Shown piece after piece: positions 16,015 to 28,000 of a DNA stretch of 64,000 bases (the first letter of the stretch is position 1; the number at the start of each line of letters is the position of its first letter). A program made the translations under genes and the position numbers. This DNA comes from Flavobacteriales bacterium (GTDB lineage: Bacteria; Bacteroidota; Bacteroidia; Flavobacteriales_F; PHOS-HE28): positions 1 through 64,000 of the forward strand of contig JADZAC010000065.1 in the NCBI GenBank assembly GCA_020852835.1, in the 5' to 3' direction. The notes beneath the pieces were generated by a model, which was not told the DNA's origin, searched no databases, and saw only the letters and a list, made by a program, of their open reading frames with translations.

Positions 16015-16920
16015 TCAGGCCCCGGCCTGCTCGTTGCGGATAAAGTGGTACAGCTTGTACAGGTCGAAGTAGAAGAGCGGGGCGGTGCCGGCCGTGAGGG
16101 CGCGTTCGATCACCGGTTGCACCAGGCGGTATCCGCCGGTGAACACCGGTGTAAGCCCCAACCGTTGCAATTGCCGGAAGGTGCGCACCACACCGGTTTG
16201 GGTGCCATAGCAGCCCGACGCATACAACCGGTGCAGGTTGCGTTGGGCTTCCTTGGTTTTGCCGAGGAACTCCAAATTGGTGCTCAGCCCTTGGTGGGCC
16301 ACCGGATTGTCGATGTGAAGGATGGCGATGCCTTCTTCTTTGAGCTGTTGCCCGAACTTGGTATCCTCATGGCCGTACGAGCGGATGGTTTCATCCAGCG
16401 GCACCCGCAGAAATGCTCCCTTGTGCACCAGGATATTGTTCAGCGTGATGCTGCGGTACGGACCGGTAGCGCGTTGCGCTGCTTTGCGCTCTTCACGTGC
16501 CTTGCCAACTTTCCAGTGCAGGCGGTACCGGGGTTCCGCCGGTTGCTCCGGTGCATAGATCGTGCCGCCTACCACCACCGGCGAATCGGCGTGGGCCAGG
16601 TAGTTGCCGATAAAATCCGCGGAAGGGATGGCCCCGTCGCAGTCGAGGAATAGCAAGGTTTCGTAGGCGGCCTCGCGGGCCAGCAGATTCCGGATCCGCG
16701 ATCGGCCGATATTCCGGTCCAGTTCCCTGTACACCACTCCTTCCACATCGCGCAAACCCGCATTGGCGGCCTTGAATGCCGGGTCGGAGCCGTCATCGTA
16801 CGCCCGTATTTCAAACACCAGGGCGAGTGCCCGGCACTGGGCGGCCAACGTTTCCACAAGTCCTTCCACCCCGAAATTGTACACGGGAATGAGGATGGAT
16901 AGTGAAGCAGGGGTGCTCAT
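16015..16920 (-). CDS. Glycosyltransferase family 2
   Basis: 301 residues. GT-A fold: SILIPVYNFGVEGLVETLAA near residue 8, EIRAYDDGSDPAFK near 38, and the metal-binding region TLLFLDCDGAIPS near 85-97. It then has the acceptor-side segment FLRVPLDETIRSYGHEDTKFGQ near 190. Typical inverting GT2, cytoplasmic, using an NDP-sugar for surface glycan synthesis; specificity unknown. The ATG at 16920 is chosen because the family starts at SLSILIPVYN; the upstream open frame lacks similarity. The two glycosyltransferase genes converge with no bases between their stop codons. Confidence 0.9.
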   Translation of the reverse strand: MSTPASLSILIPVYNFGVEGLVETLAAQCRALALVFEIRAYDDGSDPAFKAANAGLRDVEGVVYRELDRNIGRSRIRNLLAREAAYETLLFLDCDGAIPSADFIGNYLAHADSPVVVGGTIYAPEQPAEPRYRLHWKVGKAREERKAAQRATGPYRSITLNNILVHKGAFLRVPLDETIRSYGHEDTKFGQQLKEEGIAILHIDNPVAHQGLSTNLEFLGKTKEAQRNLHRLYASGCYGTQTGVVRTFRQLQRLGLTPVFTGGYRLVQPVIERALTAGTAPLFYFDLYKLYHFIRNEQAGA

Positions 16921-17051
16921 GTGCAAGTCGCCGAGGTGTTCCAAGGGGCGGTTCCGGTCGTGGGTTACGGTTGCAGGTTGAAGAAAGTGGGCACAGGCGC
17001 TTGATCCGGGCCGCAAATGTCGCGTTCCTTCCCGGAACTGCGTGCCCGGAG

Positions 17052-17759
17052 CTATTCCCCGGGTGCTGGCACTGCGGGTGCCGCGCTGATCTCCAAGAGC
17101 TTGCCTTCTTCGCAGCGTACCACCCGGGCGTTCACTTTCTTCATGTGGGTATAGTCGTGCGTGGCCATGATCACGCAGCGGCCCCCGTGGCTGATGGAGT
17201 ACAGCAGGTCCACGATCTCGGCCGTGGTCTCGGGGTCCAGATTGCCCGTGGGCTCGTCCGCCAGCACCAGCTCGGGGTCGTTCACCAAGGCCCGGGCGAT
17301 GCTCACCCGCTGCTGCTCGCCGCCGCTCAGCTCGTGCGGCATCTTGTATCCTTTATTGCCAAGCCCCACCTTCTCAAGCACCTCTTGTACCTTGGCATTC
17401 ATGGCTTTTTTGTCCTTCCAGCCCGTGCTGCGCATCACAAAGGTCAGGTTCTCGTTCACCGTGCGGTCGCCCAGCAGCTGGAAGTCTTGGAACACGATGC
17501 CGATCTTGCGCCGCAAGTAGGGCACTTGCCGTCGTTTGAGCTTGCGCAGGTTGAAGCCCGCCACGTGCCCCTCGCCTTCCACGAAGGGCAGGTCGCCGTA
17601 GAGCGTGCGCATCAGGCTGCTCTTGCCGCTGCCGGTGCGGCCCACCAGGTAGATGAACTCACCCGCGCTCACGGTAAGGTCTACTTGGTTGAGCACCAGG
17701 TTTTCCCGCTGGAAGATGCGGGCATCGTGCAGTTCAATGATGGGGGAAGTAGGCGGCAT
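17052..17759 (-). CDS. ftsE: FtsE-like ABC transporter ATP-binding protein
   Basis: 235 residues. Walker A VGRTGSGKSSLM near residue 40, Q-loop FQDFQLLGDRTVNENL near 93, ABC signature HELSGGEQQRVSIARAL near 143, Walker B LVLADEPTGNLDP near 163, H-loop MATHDY near 198. The sequence is of the FtsE class, which with FtsX couples septum formation to peptidoglycan hydrolases. ftsX is not adjacent here. The start is the ATG at 17759 (MPPTSPIIELHDA); the frame extends only to a TTG two codons earlier. A LolD-like lipoprotein exporter ATPase is the alternative. Confidence 0.88.
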   Translation of the reverse strand: MPPTSPIIELHDARIFQRENLVLNQVDLTVSAGEFIYLVGRTGSGKSSLMRTLYGDLPFVEGEGHVAGFNLRKLKRRQVPYLRRKIGIVFQDFQLLGDRTVNENLTFVMRSTGWKDKKAMNAKVQEVLEKVGLGNKGYKMPHELSGGEQQRVSIARALVNDPELVLADEPTGNLDPETTAEIVDLLYSISHGGRCVIMATHDYTHMKKVNARVVRCEEGKLLEISAAPAVPAPGE

Positions 17760-17939
17760 GGGCAACGTTTCGGGCTTGCCTGCGATAGGGGGCAGCTGTA
17801 TTCAACCGGCCAAAGGAAGAAAATTCCGCCCTGCTTTTTTGCGTTCTCTTTGGCAATGTCTCAACAATGCACCGGGGGGGTGAACACGCGCACGTGGAAA
17901 AATCAAGCCTTGGCGGCCTTTCCGCGCATCGGTGCCCCG

Positions 17940-17947
17940 GACCTTTG
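17940..17947 (+). promoter_or_regulatory. Putative -7 box of the TPR gene
   Basis: GACCTTTG, one mismatch from TAnnTTTG, ends 5 bases before the ATG at 17953. The spacing matches the other boxes placed directly before start codons in this window. Weak on its own. Confidence 0.35.
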
Positions 17948-17952
17948 AACCG

Positions 17953-20900
17953 ATGAAGAAGCTCCTTCCTCGTCCGGCACGCGTATGCTTGGCCAATGCG
18001 CTGGCGCTCTTGCTGGCTTATGTGCCGGCGGTGGCCCAGCGCCCTGCGCATTACGAACACGCCGGCGCTGCCTTGGCCCAGGCCATGGAACTGTTCGATA
18101 AGGCCCAGTACGGCGCCGCCCGTGCCGGCTTTGACCGCATTGTGCAGCAAACCAGGGACCCCTATGCCGGCAACCGCGTGGAAGCCGAGTTCTGGAGTGC
18201 GCTCTGCGCCGTTCGCCTCTACCATGGCGATGCCAGCCACCGCCTGCTGGATTTTATTGCCGCCCATCCCGAGAATTTCCATGTGCCGGCCGTACGCTTG
18301 GAGCTCTTCCGCTTCTACTTCGAAGGCAAACGCTGGGATGATGCACTGTACTGGGCCGCCCTGGTGGACGGCACCGGGCTCGGGGCTGCGGACCGCGCCG
18401 AGTTCACCTTTAAGAAGGGCTACGCACAGTTCATGACCGGCCAGTACGAGCAGGCTTTGGTGGAGTTCGGAAAGGTGAAGGACGGTACCGGGATCTACGC
18501 CGCGCCCGCCACCTACTACACGGCCCACATCAACTACACCAAACGCAACTATGCCGCGGCCTTGGAAGGTTTCGAAAAGCTCAAGGACGACCCGGGTTTC
18601 GGAAGGGTGGTGCCCTACTACATCGCCCAGATCAAATTCCTGCAAGGCCATTACGATGCCTTGCTGGAATACGCCCAACCCCTGCTTGCCGATCCGGGGA
18701 ACACCAAGAACAAGAGCGATATCAACCGCTTGGCCGGGGAGGCCTATTACCGCACCGGCCAGTACAAAGAGGCCTTGCCGTACATTGAGAAGAGCCTCCA
18801 GCGCACCGGCGTGGGCCGCGGTGACCGCTACATGGCCGGCTACGCCTACTATAAGAACGAACAGTGCCAGCAGGCCATCGCCCAGTTCACCCAAGTGGTA
18901 AACAACAGCGCGGACAGCCTCGCGCAGCTCGCCGCCTACCACATGGCGGATTGCTACCTGAAGTTGAACCAGAAGAACTACGCCCGCAATGCCTTCAAAA
19001 AGGCTTATGATCTGGGCGTTGATGCCAAGGTGGCCGAAGATGCCCTGTTCAACTATGCCAAGCTCGCCTATGAACTGTCCTTCGATCCCTACAACGAAGC
19101 CATCATCGCCTTGCGCGATTACATGGCCAAGTACCCCGGTTCACCACGCCACGATGAAGCCCAAGAGTTCCTGCTCGATGTGTATCTGAAAACCAGGAAC
19201 TACGAGGCGGCACTCGGTGCATTGGATGCGATCAAGGTCAAGGACCTGCGCCTGAAAGAGGCCTATCAGAAGCTCGCCTTTGACCGCGGCGCGGAGCTCT
19301 ACGAAGGGCGCAAGTATGCCGAGGCCCGCGCCGCCTTCAACAAGTCCCTCACCTTTCCGGTCGACCCCAAGGCCACGGTGCAGGCACACTTCTGGGCCGG
19401 TGAATCCAGCTATGCCTTGGGCGACTACGGTGCGGCCTTGGCCAAGTATGATGATGTGCGCAACGCCGGCGGAGCCTACGCCACCGCGTTGTATGAGCAG
19501 GCCAGTTACAGCATGGGCTACGCCTACTTCAAGCAGCAGCAGTACGGCGATGCGGCCACCGCATTCCGCCGCACCGTGGAGCACGCCGATCTGCCCGCCG
19601 CCCAACGTAACGATGCCATGGTCCGCACCGGCGATTGTTTTTATGTCACCAAGGAGTTCGCCGCCGCCATCACCTGGTACGACAAGGCCATTGCCGCGGG
19701 TGCCGCCGCACGCGACTATGCCCTCTACCAGAAGGGGGTATGCCTGGGCCTGGACAAACGCAACGACCAGAAGATCGCCACCTTGAAACAGCTGCTGCGC
19801 GAGAAACCCAACAGCCCGTACGCCGCCGATGCCAAGTTCCAGCTGGCGGAAACCTACCTGAACCTGGGCAAGGATGCCGAGGCGCTGGATTTCTACAAAC
19901 AAGTCACCGCGCAGCACGCCAACTCACCGCATGTGCGGCAGAGCATGTTGCAAACCGCCCTCATCGACAAGCGCCAAGGCCGCACCGCGCAGGCCTTGGA
20001 CGGATTCAAGGCCGTGGTGGCCAAATACCCTTCCATGGACGGATCGCGGGAGGCGCTGGCAGGCATCGAGAGCATCTATTCCCAGCAGGGCAACATGGCC
20101 GCCTACGAAGATTACCTCAAGGGGCTCACCTTCGTGGACGCAGCCTCGCTGGACCTGGACGAGAAGTACTTCCGCAGTGCCGAGCAGCTCTACTTCACGG
20201 AACAATGCGACCAGGCCGTGGGTGCATTCAGGGACTACATCAGCAAGTATCCCGCGGGTGCCTTCGTGACCAATGCGGAATTCTATGCCGCCGACTGCCT
20301 CTATCGCGCCAAAAAGTCGGACGAGGCCCTGCCCGGCTTCGAGAAGGTCGCCGCAATGGGCGACGGGCAGTTCCTGGAACCCTCGCTGGCCGCCGCCAGC
20401 CAGATCCTCTTCCAAGCTCAACGGTATGAGGCCGCATTGCCTTACTTCACCCGTTTGGCCGAAGTGGCCGCCTTGCCGGTGAACATGTTGGCGGCTCAGG
20501 CCGGACGCATGCGCTGCTTGGTGCAACTGAGGAGCACGGCCGAGGCCGCGGAAGCGGCCAAGGTGGTCCTTGCCAATGGTGATGCCAACGCCGATCTGAA
20601 GGCCGAAGCGGGATTGGCGGTGGGCCTGGGCGAGATCGACAGCAACCAATTGGACGCAGCCTACACCCGGTTCAAGGCGATTGCCACCGGTTCCAAGAAC
20701 GCCTACGGCGCCGAAGCAGCTTACCACATGGCCTATGTGCGCTACCTGCAGAAGCGTTACAAGGACGGTGAGAAGGAAGTGTTCGACCTGGCCAAGAAAT
20801 TCCCCAGCTATGACCACTGGAAGGCCAAGGCCTTCATCCTGCTGGGAGACATTTATGTGGGCCTGGAGGACCTCTTCCAAGCACGCGCCACCTTGCAAAG

Positions 20901-21033
20901 CGTGGTGGACAATTGCTCGGAACCCGATCTGGTGGAACAGGCCGCCCAACGCCTGGCCAACATCACTGAAGCGGCCGAACCCCAAGCACCCGGTGCCGGC
21001 ACGGACCTGAACCCCACGCCCGACGAAGAATGA
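17953..21033 (+). CDS. Large exported TPR-repeat protein
   Basis: 1026 residues. Signal peptide MKKLLPRPARVCLANALALLLAYVPAVAQ, then tetratricopeptide-type helical repeats over nearly the whole length (for example YEQALVEFGKVKDGTGIYAA, YKEALPYIEKSLQ, YKDGEKEVFDLAKKFPSYDH). Similar to YbgF/BamD-like TPR scaffolds in the periplasm. It overlaps the following outer-membrane barrel gene by four bases (ATGA), so the two are translationally coupled and probably work together, perhaps with the TPR protein as the periplasmic partner of the barrel. TPR protein / barrel / gyrB is a recurrent flavobacterial order. Exact role unknown. The ATG at 17953 is fixed by the signal peptide. Confidence 0.9.
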   Translation: MKKLLPRPARVCLANALALLLAYVPAVAQRPAHYEHAGAALAQAMELFDKAQYGAARAGFDRIVQQTRDPYAGNRVEAEFWSALCAVRLYHGDASHRLLDFIAAHPENFHVPAVRLELFRFYFEGKRWDDALYWAALVDGTGLGAADRAEFTFKKGYAQFMTGQYEQALVEFGKVKDGTGIYAAPATYYTAHINYTKRNYAAALEGFEKLKDDPGFGRVVPYYIAQIKFLQGHYDALLEYAQPLLADPGNTKNKSDINRLAGEAYYRTGQYKEALPYIEKSLQRTGVGRGDRYMAGYAYYKNEQCQQAIAQFTQVVNNSADSLAQLAAYHMADCYLKLNQKNYARNAFKKAYDLGVDAKVAEDALFNYAKLAYELSFDPYNEAIIALRDYMAKYPGSPRHDEAQEFLLDVYLKTRNYEAALGALDAIKVKDLRLKEAYQKLAFDRGAELYEGRKYAEARAAFNKSLTFPVDPKATVQAHFWAGESSYALGDYGAALAKYDDVRNAGGAYATALYEQASYSMGYAYFKQQQYGDAATAFRRTVEHADLPAAQRNDAMVRTGDCFYVTKEFAAAITWYDKAIAAGAAARDYALYQKGVCLGLDKRNDQKIATLKQLLREKPNSPYAADAKFQLAETYLNLGKDAEALDFYKQVTAQHANSPHVRQSMLQTALIDKRQGRTAQALDGFKAVVAKYPSMDGSREALAGIESIYSQQGNMAAYEDYLKGLTFVDAASLDLDEKYFRSAEQLYFTEQCDQAVGAFRDYISKYPAGAFVTNAEFYAADCLYRAKKSDEALPGFEKVAAMGDGQFLEPSLAAASQILFQAQRYEAALPYFTRLAEVAALPVNMLAAQAGRMRCLVQLRSTAEAAEAAKVVLANGDANADLKAEAGLAVGLGEIDSNQLDAAYTRFKAIATGSKNAYGAEAAYHMAYVRYLQKRYKDGEKEVFDLAKKFPSYDHWKAKAFILLGDIYVGLEDLFQARATLQSVVDNCSEPDLVEQAAQRLANITEAAEPQAPGAGTDLNPTPDEE

Positions 21034-22757
21034 ATACGATGATCATTGCACCGGCAGTCCGTTGCGCCGCCTTGGCCCTGGCCGCCGTGGGCTGCACCGC
21101 GGCATGGGCACAAACCGGCGAGGAGTACTACTTCAACGGCATCTACAACCCCACTTTGGCCGACGTCAACAAGATCGATCTGCGTCCCCAGGCCTACGAC
21201 ACCATCCTGCCGGAGAAGACCATTGCGTACCAACTGCTTGCCGTACGGGGTGAAGTACCCGCCCATGTGGACAGCATTGAAGCGGCACGCCTCAACATCC
21301 AGTTGGCCCAGGAGAGGCTCTACAAAGGCTTCGCCAAGGCGGGGTTCGGCCTGTACACCACCCCGCTGTTCGAACTCTACTACGACCAAACACGCTCAAA
21401 GACCAACGCCTACGGCCTGCATTTCCGCCACATGAGCAGCAATGGGGGCATCGATGGCCGCGGCCCCAGCGATTACAGCTTCAACAACATCGACGGCTAC
21501 TACACCGCCTTTCTCCGCCAGCATACCGTGCAAGGCCGCGTGGCATACGACCGCCGCCGCATCGGCTACTACGGCTACCTCAGTTCGGACAGCTTGGAGA
21601 ACCGGATGTTGCTGGCGCCAACACCGCCGGATGACGCCCGGGAGCAGGTGTACAACGACATCGGCTTTGATCTGCGCGTTAAGAGCCTCTTCAAGGACAG
21701 CGCCAAACTCGCCCACGAGGCGGGCCTGCGCGTGAACAACTACACCAACCTCGGCGGCAGCCGCGAGCTGAACGTGCTCTTGGACGCCGAGCTCTCCATG
21801 CAGCAGGGCAACGAGATCTTCGGCGGTGAGGTGCTCATCGACAACAACGCCTACCGCGGTGTGCGCGATACCCTGGCCGACCTACGCCAGAACGGCACCA
21901 TGGTGGGCATCTCCCCGCATGTCTCCACCACCAACGGCAAATACCTGGTGCGCGTGGGCGCCGGCATCTTCGTGGACGCCCAGGGCAAAAGCAGCTTCCA
22001 CTTCTATCCCCAAGCCTATGCCCAGTACCGCCTCTACGACGATATCCTGGTGCCCTATGCCGGCGTGGACGGGCGGCGCTACCGCAACAACCTGCGCAGC
22101 CTCACCCGCGAGAACCCGTTCCTGGCAGGGGACCCGCTGCTGGCCAATTCCAGCCTCATGTACGACCTCTACGGCGGCTTGCGCGGCAGCCTCAGCCAGG
22201 ATGTGGGCTTCGATGTGCGCATTTCCAACAGCCGCACCAAGGACCGCCCGCTCTTCCTGGGCCGCGAAACCATCCTCGACAGCCTGCGCTACGGCGACCG
22301 CTTCATGGCCGTGTACGATCAGGTGGACCAGCTGGACATCAGCGGCGAACTGCGCTACAGCCACCAGGAGCACATCAACGTCCATGGCGGCATCCACCTC
22401 TTCAGCTACGGCACCGGGAACCAGGCCGAGGCCTGGAACTTGCCCATTTACACCATCAACCTCGGCGCCGTGTACGACTTCCAGGACAAGCTGCTGCTGA
22501 AGCTGGAAGCCCAGTTCCATGGCAGGCGCAAAATGCCCCTCACCCTGCCCATGGGCTGGAACGACCTCTCACCGGCGCCGCAAAGTACGGATGCCCCGGG
22601 CTACGTGGACCTCTTCCTGGGCTTGGAATACCGCTATACCAAGCGCCTGAGCGTGTTCCTGGAGTGCAGCAACTTGAGCGCTTCCAAGTACGAACGCTGG
22701 TACAACTATCCGGTGCAGCGCACCCTGTTGCTGGGCGGCGCTTCCTTCGCTTTCTAG
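21030..22757 (+). CDS. Outer-membrane beta-barrel protein, TonB-receptor-like
   Basis: 575 residues. Signal peptide (MNTMIIAPAVRCAALALAAVGCTAAWA) and then alternating beta-strand sequence typical of a barrel (GLYTTPLFELYYDQTRSK, YGLHFRHMSSNGGI, YDLYGGLRGSLSQDVGFDVRI), ending in aromatic FAF as outer-membrane proteins do. Homologues next to gyrB in flavobacteria are often labelled TonB-dependent receptor, but no N-terminal plug domain or TonB box was seen, so it is better called a barrel of unknown cargo. Start overlaps the TPR stop by four bases. Confidence 0.82.
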   Translation: MNTMIIAPAVRCAALALAAVGCTAAWAQTGEEYYFNGIYNPTLADVNKIDLRPQAYDTILPEKTIAYQLLAVRGEVPAHVDSIEAARLNIQLAQERLYKGFAKAGFGLYTTPLFELYYDQTRSKTNAYGLHFRHMSSNGGIDGRGPSDYSFNNIDGYYTAFLRQHTVQGRVAYDRRRIGYYGYLSSDSLENRMLLAPTPPDDAREQVYNDIGFDLRVKSLFKDSAKLAHEAGLRVNNYTNLGGSRELNVLLDAELSMQQGNEIFGGEVLIDNNAYRGVRDTLADLRQNGTMVGISPHVSTTNGKYLVRVGAGIFVDAQGKSSFHFYPQAYAQYRLYDDILVPYAGVDGRRYRNNLRSLTRENPFLAGDPLLANSSLMYDLYGGLRGSLSQDVGFDVRISNSRTKDRPLFLGRETILDSLRYGDRFMAVYDQVDQLDISGELRYSHQEHINVHGGIHLFSYGTGNQAEAWNLPIYTINLGAVYDFQDKLLLKLEAQFHGRRKMPLTLPMGWNDLSPAPQSTDAPGYVDLFLGLEYRYTKRLSVFLECSNLSASKYERWYNYPVQRTLLLGGASFAF

Positions 22758-22807
22758 ATCGGCGTAACATATTGAGCCACAGTAGGTCAAACGGGTAAAC
22801 GGGGTGA

Positions 22808-24943
<2,136 letters not shown>

Positions 24944-24977
24944 TCAAACCGCCCGGCTTGCCGGGCAAATCCTCGCC

Positions 24978-25009
24978 AAAGCCCCGGCCTGCCGGGGCTT
25001 TGTGTTTTA
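24978..25009 (+). terminator. Intrinsic terminator after gyrB
   Basis: Ten-base stem AAAGCCCCGG / CCGGGGCTTT around a four-base loop, followed by TGTGTTTTA. A smaller GCCCGG / CCGGGC hairpin lies just before it, at 24951-24966. It separates gyrB from the convergent adhesin gene ending at 25075. Confidence 0.8.
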
Positions 25010-25074
25010 CCGGGGCGTCCTTCCCGGGCTAAGAGTGCAAACGGCCCCAGGGAGGGTTTCCCGGGCGGGGGCGG

Positions 25075-28000
25075 CTAGCGCACCAGGGTAACGTGCCCCT
25101 TCCTTTCATAGGGCTCAATGCTGCCCGTGAAGTGCGCGCTGAGGGACCACACGTACACATTGCCTTCCATCGCCGCCCCGTTCCGGGTGCCGTCCCACCC
25201 GGCCTGATGGTCGGCGGTCTCAAAAACGAGCTCACCCCAACGGGTGTAGACGCGCAACAGGAAGCCTTCCGGAGCGAAGCCCGTGCCCAGTACTTGGAAC
25301 ACATCGTTGCGCCCATCACCGTCCGGGGTAAAGCTATTGGGAAGGAAGATCGCCGACCGGTCCAGCACGCGCAGCAGGGCGCAGTCCGTGTCCACGCAGC
25401 CGTTGCCGGTGAACGCGCTCAAGCATACTTCGTACTCGGCAGCGGCCCCTACGGGGTAGGTGTGCACCGGCGAGGCATCCGCGCTGACATGGCCATCACC
25501 AAACTCCCATTGGAAGCTCCCTGCATTGGCGCTGGAGGCATTGGTGAACACCACCTCTGGCGCATCCACGTACACCTGGCCGGGCTGAATGAGGAATGCT
25601 GCCGTGACCGGGGGCGGGCTGCCGACCACGGCCGTTCCGCTTGCGCTGCAGCCAAGGGCATTCCACATGGTGGCCGTATAGCTTCCCGGGCACAACCCCG
25701 TGAACAGGCCGGATGGTTGCGGGGCGCCATCATTCAGGCGGAACAGCACGCCAGCGGTATCGCCCACTTGCAGTGTGCCATCGCAACTATAGGAACAAAG
25801 CGCGTCCACGGTGGTGAGCAGGCCCATGGCCAGCGGTGGTGGTTGCGGTATGCTGAATGCTACGGTGGCCGTGCAGTTGTTGGTGTCCAGCACGGTGAGC
25901 AGGTATTCTCCCGCGCAGTAGCCCGTGGTGATCGGCATGGGGCTGCCATTGGCCCCGCTGAGGGCGTAGGTGTAGCCGGACCAGCCCGTGTTGCCGCCGG
26001 TTGCGCTGGCCATGAAGCCGCCGTCGCAGGAGCCATGGCAGATGGTCGGGGTTACTTCCACCGCGGGGATGATCGCATCGGTGAACGTGAGGGCCACGGT
26101 ATCCGTGAACTGGCATCCTTCCACGCTTACCGTGTTCCAAACAAACTGGTACAAGCCCGCCGCAGCTGCAGTGGCCGCGCTGTAGGCTGCTTCGGGGTCC
26201 GCGATCAAGGCGCCCGGGGAACCCGTCCAATGGCCCGCGGCCCAGGAACCTGAGGCTTGCAAGACCCCTTCCAGCGTGCAGTTCACACCATCAGCCCCGG
26301 CACTGGGTGCTGCTACCAGGCCTACCGTAACAGTTGATTGGTTGTTGTTGTTGGGGCACGGGGCAGTGGCGGCTACCGTGTAGGTGTAAGTGCCGGGGGG
26401 ATCATTCGCCGGATCGAACTGGCTTGCGTGCGGAGCGCCGGAAGGAGCGGTCCACGTACCGTTGGCTTCCGGCATACCGCCCAGTTGCAGAAAAAGGTCC
26501 AGGGGCGAGGCATCGGGGCACAACGTGGCCATGCCATCGAACCCGGGTACGGGAGGTACTTGGAAGGTGATCTGCAATGCGGCGGTATCGCTCGGGCATG
26601 GCGCGGTTCCGGCCACCGCGTAATGGTAGGTGCCGGGGCTGGCGCTGGACGGGTCCAGTATGTTGCCGCTGTAACCATTCGGACCGCTCCAGCTGCCGCC
26701 CGGATCGGGCGTTCCGCCCAGCTGGCCAAAAAGGCTGAGCGGTGCAGCGCTGGTGCACAAGGCTATGTTGGCGTCCACACCCGCGTTCGTCGGGGATGTC
26801 GTGGCAACCGCAACATACGCGGTGTCGTTGGTGCACGCCGGCAAGGCCGCCACCACATAGGCATAGGCTCCCGCCGCCATGATGCCCGGATCGAAGTTGC
26901 CGCCGCTAATGGGGCTTGGGCCGCTCCAACTGCCGTTCGGGTCCGGTGTGCCCCCCAAATAGCTGAACAGGTTTACCGGAGCATCATTGCCGCACAGGGA
27001 TAGTGCTCCGTTGCTGCCGGCCTTCGGCGCTTCATTCACTCCTACTTCCACGCTGCTGCTGGACCCCAGGCACGGGGCAGGAAGGCTGATCGTGTACATA
27101 TAGGTGCCCACGTTCATGCCCGACGGATCGAACATTCCGCCAACCACGGGGCTGGGGCCGCTCCAGGTGCCACCGGCCTGCGCCCCGCCGCCCAGTTGCT
27201 GGAACAGGTCCACAGGGGCCGTGGTGCTGCACAGCACGAGGTTGCCATCGGTTCCGGTGTTGGGCAAGGGTGTTACGGATACCACCACTTGGCTTGCTGC
27301 CGAAGGGCATGGGGCAGCACCGGCCACCGTGTAAGCATAGGTGCCACCGGCCATGGAGGCCGGGTCGAACAGGTTGTTGGCCACGGTGCTGGGGCCGCTC
27401 CAGTTTCCGCCCGCATCCGGGGTGCCGCCCAGCGCATCAAACAGGCTCGACGGCGCTTCGCCCAGGCACAGGGTCATAGAGCCATTGTTGCCGGCATCCG
27501 GGGCTGGTTGAACGGTGATCGCAACCGTGCTGCTACTGCTGGTGCAGGGCGGGGGAACGCTTACGGTGTAGGTATAGGTGCCCGCTGCCATGGTGGCCGG
27601 GTTGAACAGTCCGGCCACCACCGGTGATGGACCGCCCCAAGTGCCGCCCAGGTCCGGTGTCCCGCCCAACTGGTTGAAGAGCACCACCGGCCCGCCGGAG
27701 CTGCACACGGTCACCGAACCATCCGAACCACTGTCCGGGGTTGAGGCCACTTGAACCGTCAGGGTGTATTGGGCAATTGTCGCGAGGCATGCCCCCGTGC
27801 CGTTCACGGTGTAGGTATAGGTGCCCGCTGCGTCCGTGCCTGGTACGAAGCTGCCGTTGTGGCCGCCGCCGCCGGGCGCGGTCCACGTGCCCCCCGGTTC
27901 GGGCGAGCCGCTGAGCCTGTCGTACATGGTAAAGGCCATGCCCGCATTGCATACCGTAATGAGCGTGTCGGTGCCCGGGCCGGGAGGTGGCACCACGGTG

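Noticed and set aside
16012-16017. Zero-gap convergent stops of two glycosyltransferases
   Set aside because: Unusual but explained by chance compaction; no sign of a shared regulatory element.
17874-17880. Run of 7 G before the TPR gene
   Set aside because: Too short and too far from a likely promoter or reading frame to argue for phase variation.
25093-26253. Long plus-strand frame opposite the giant adhesin
   Set aside because: Gly/Ala/Arg/His-rich shadow of a repetitive GC-rich gene; no motif or signal.
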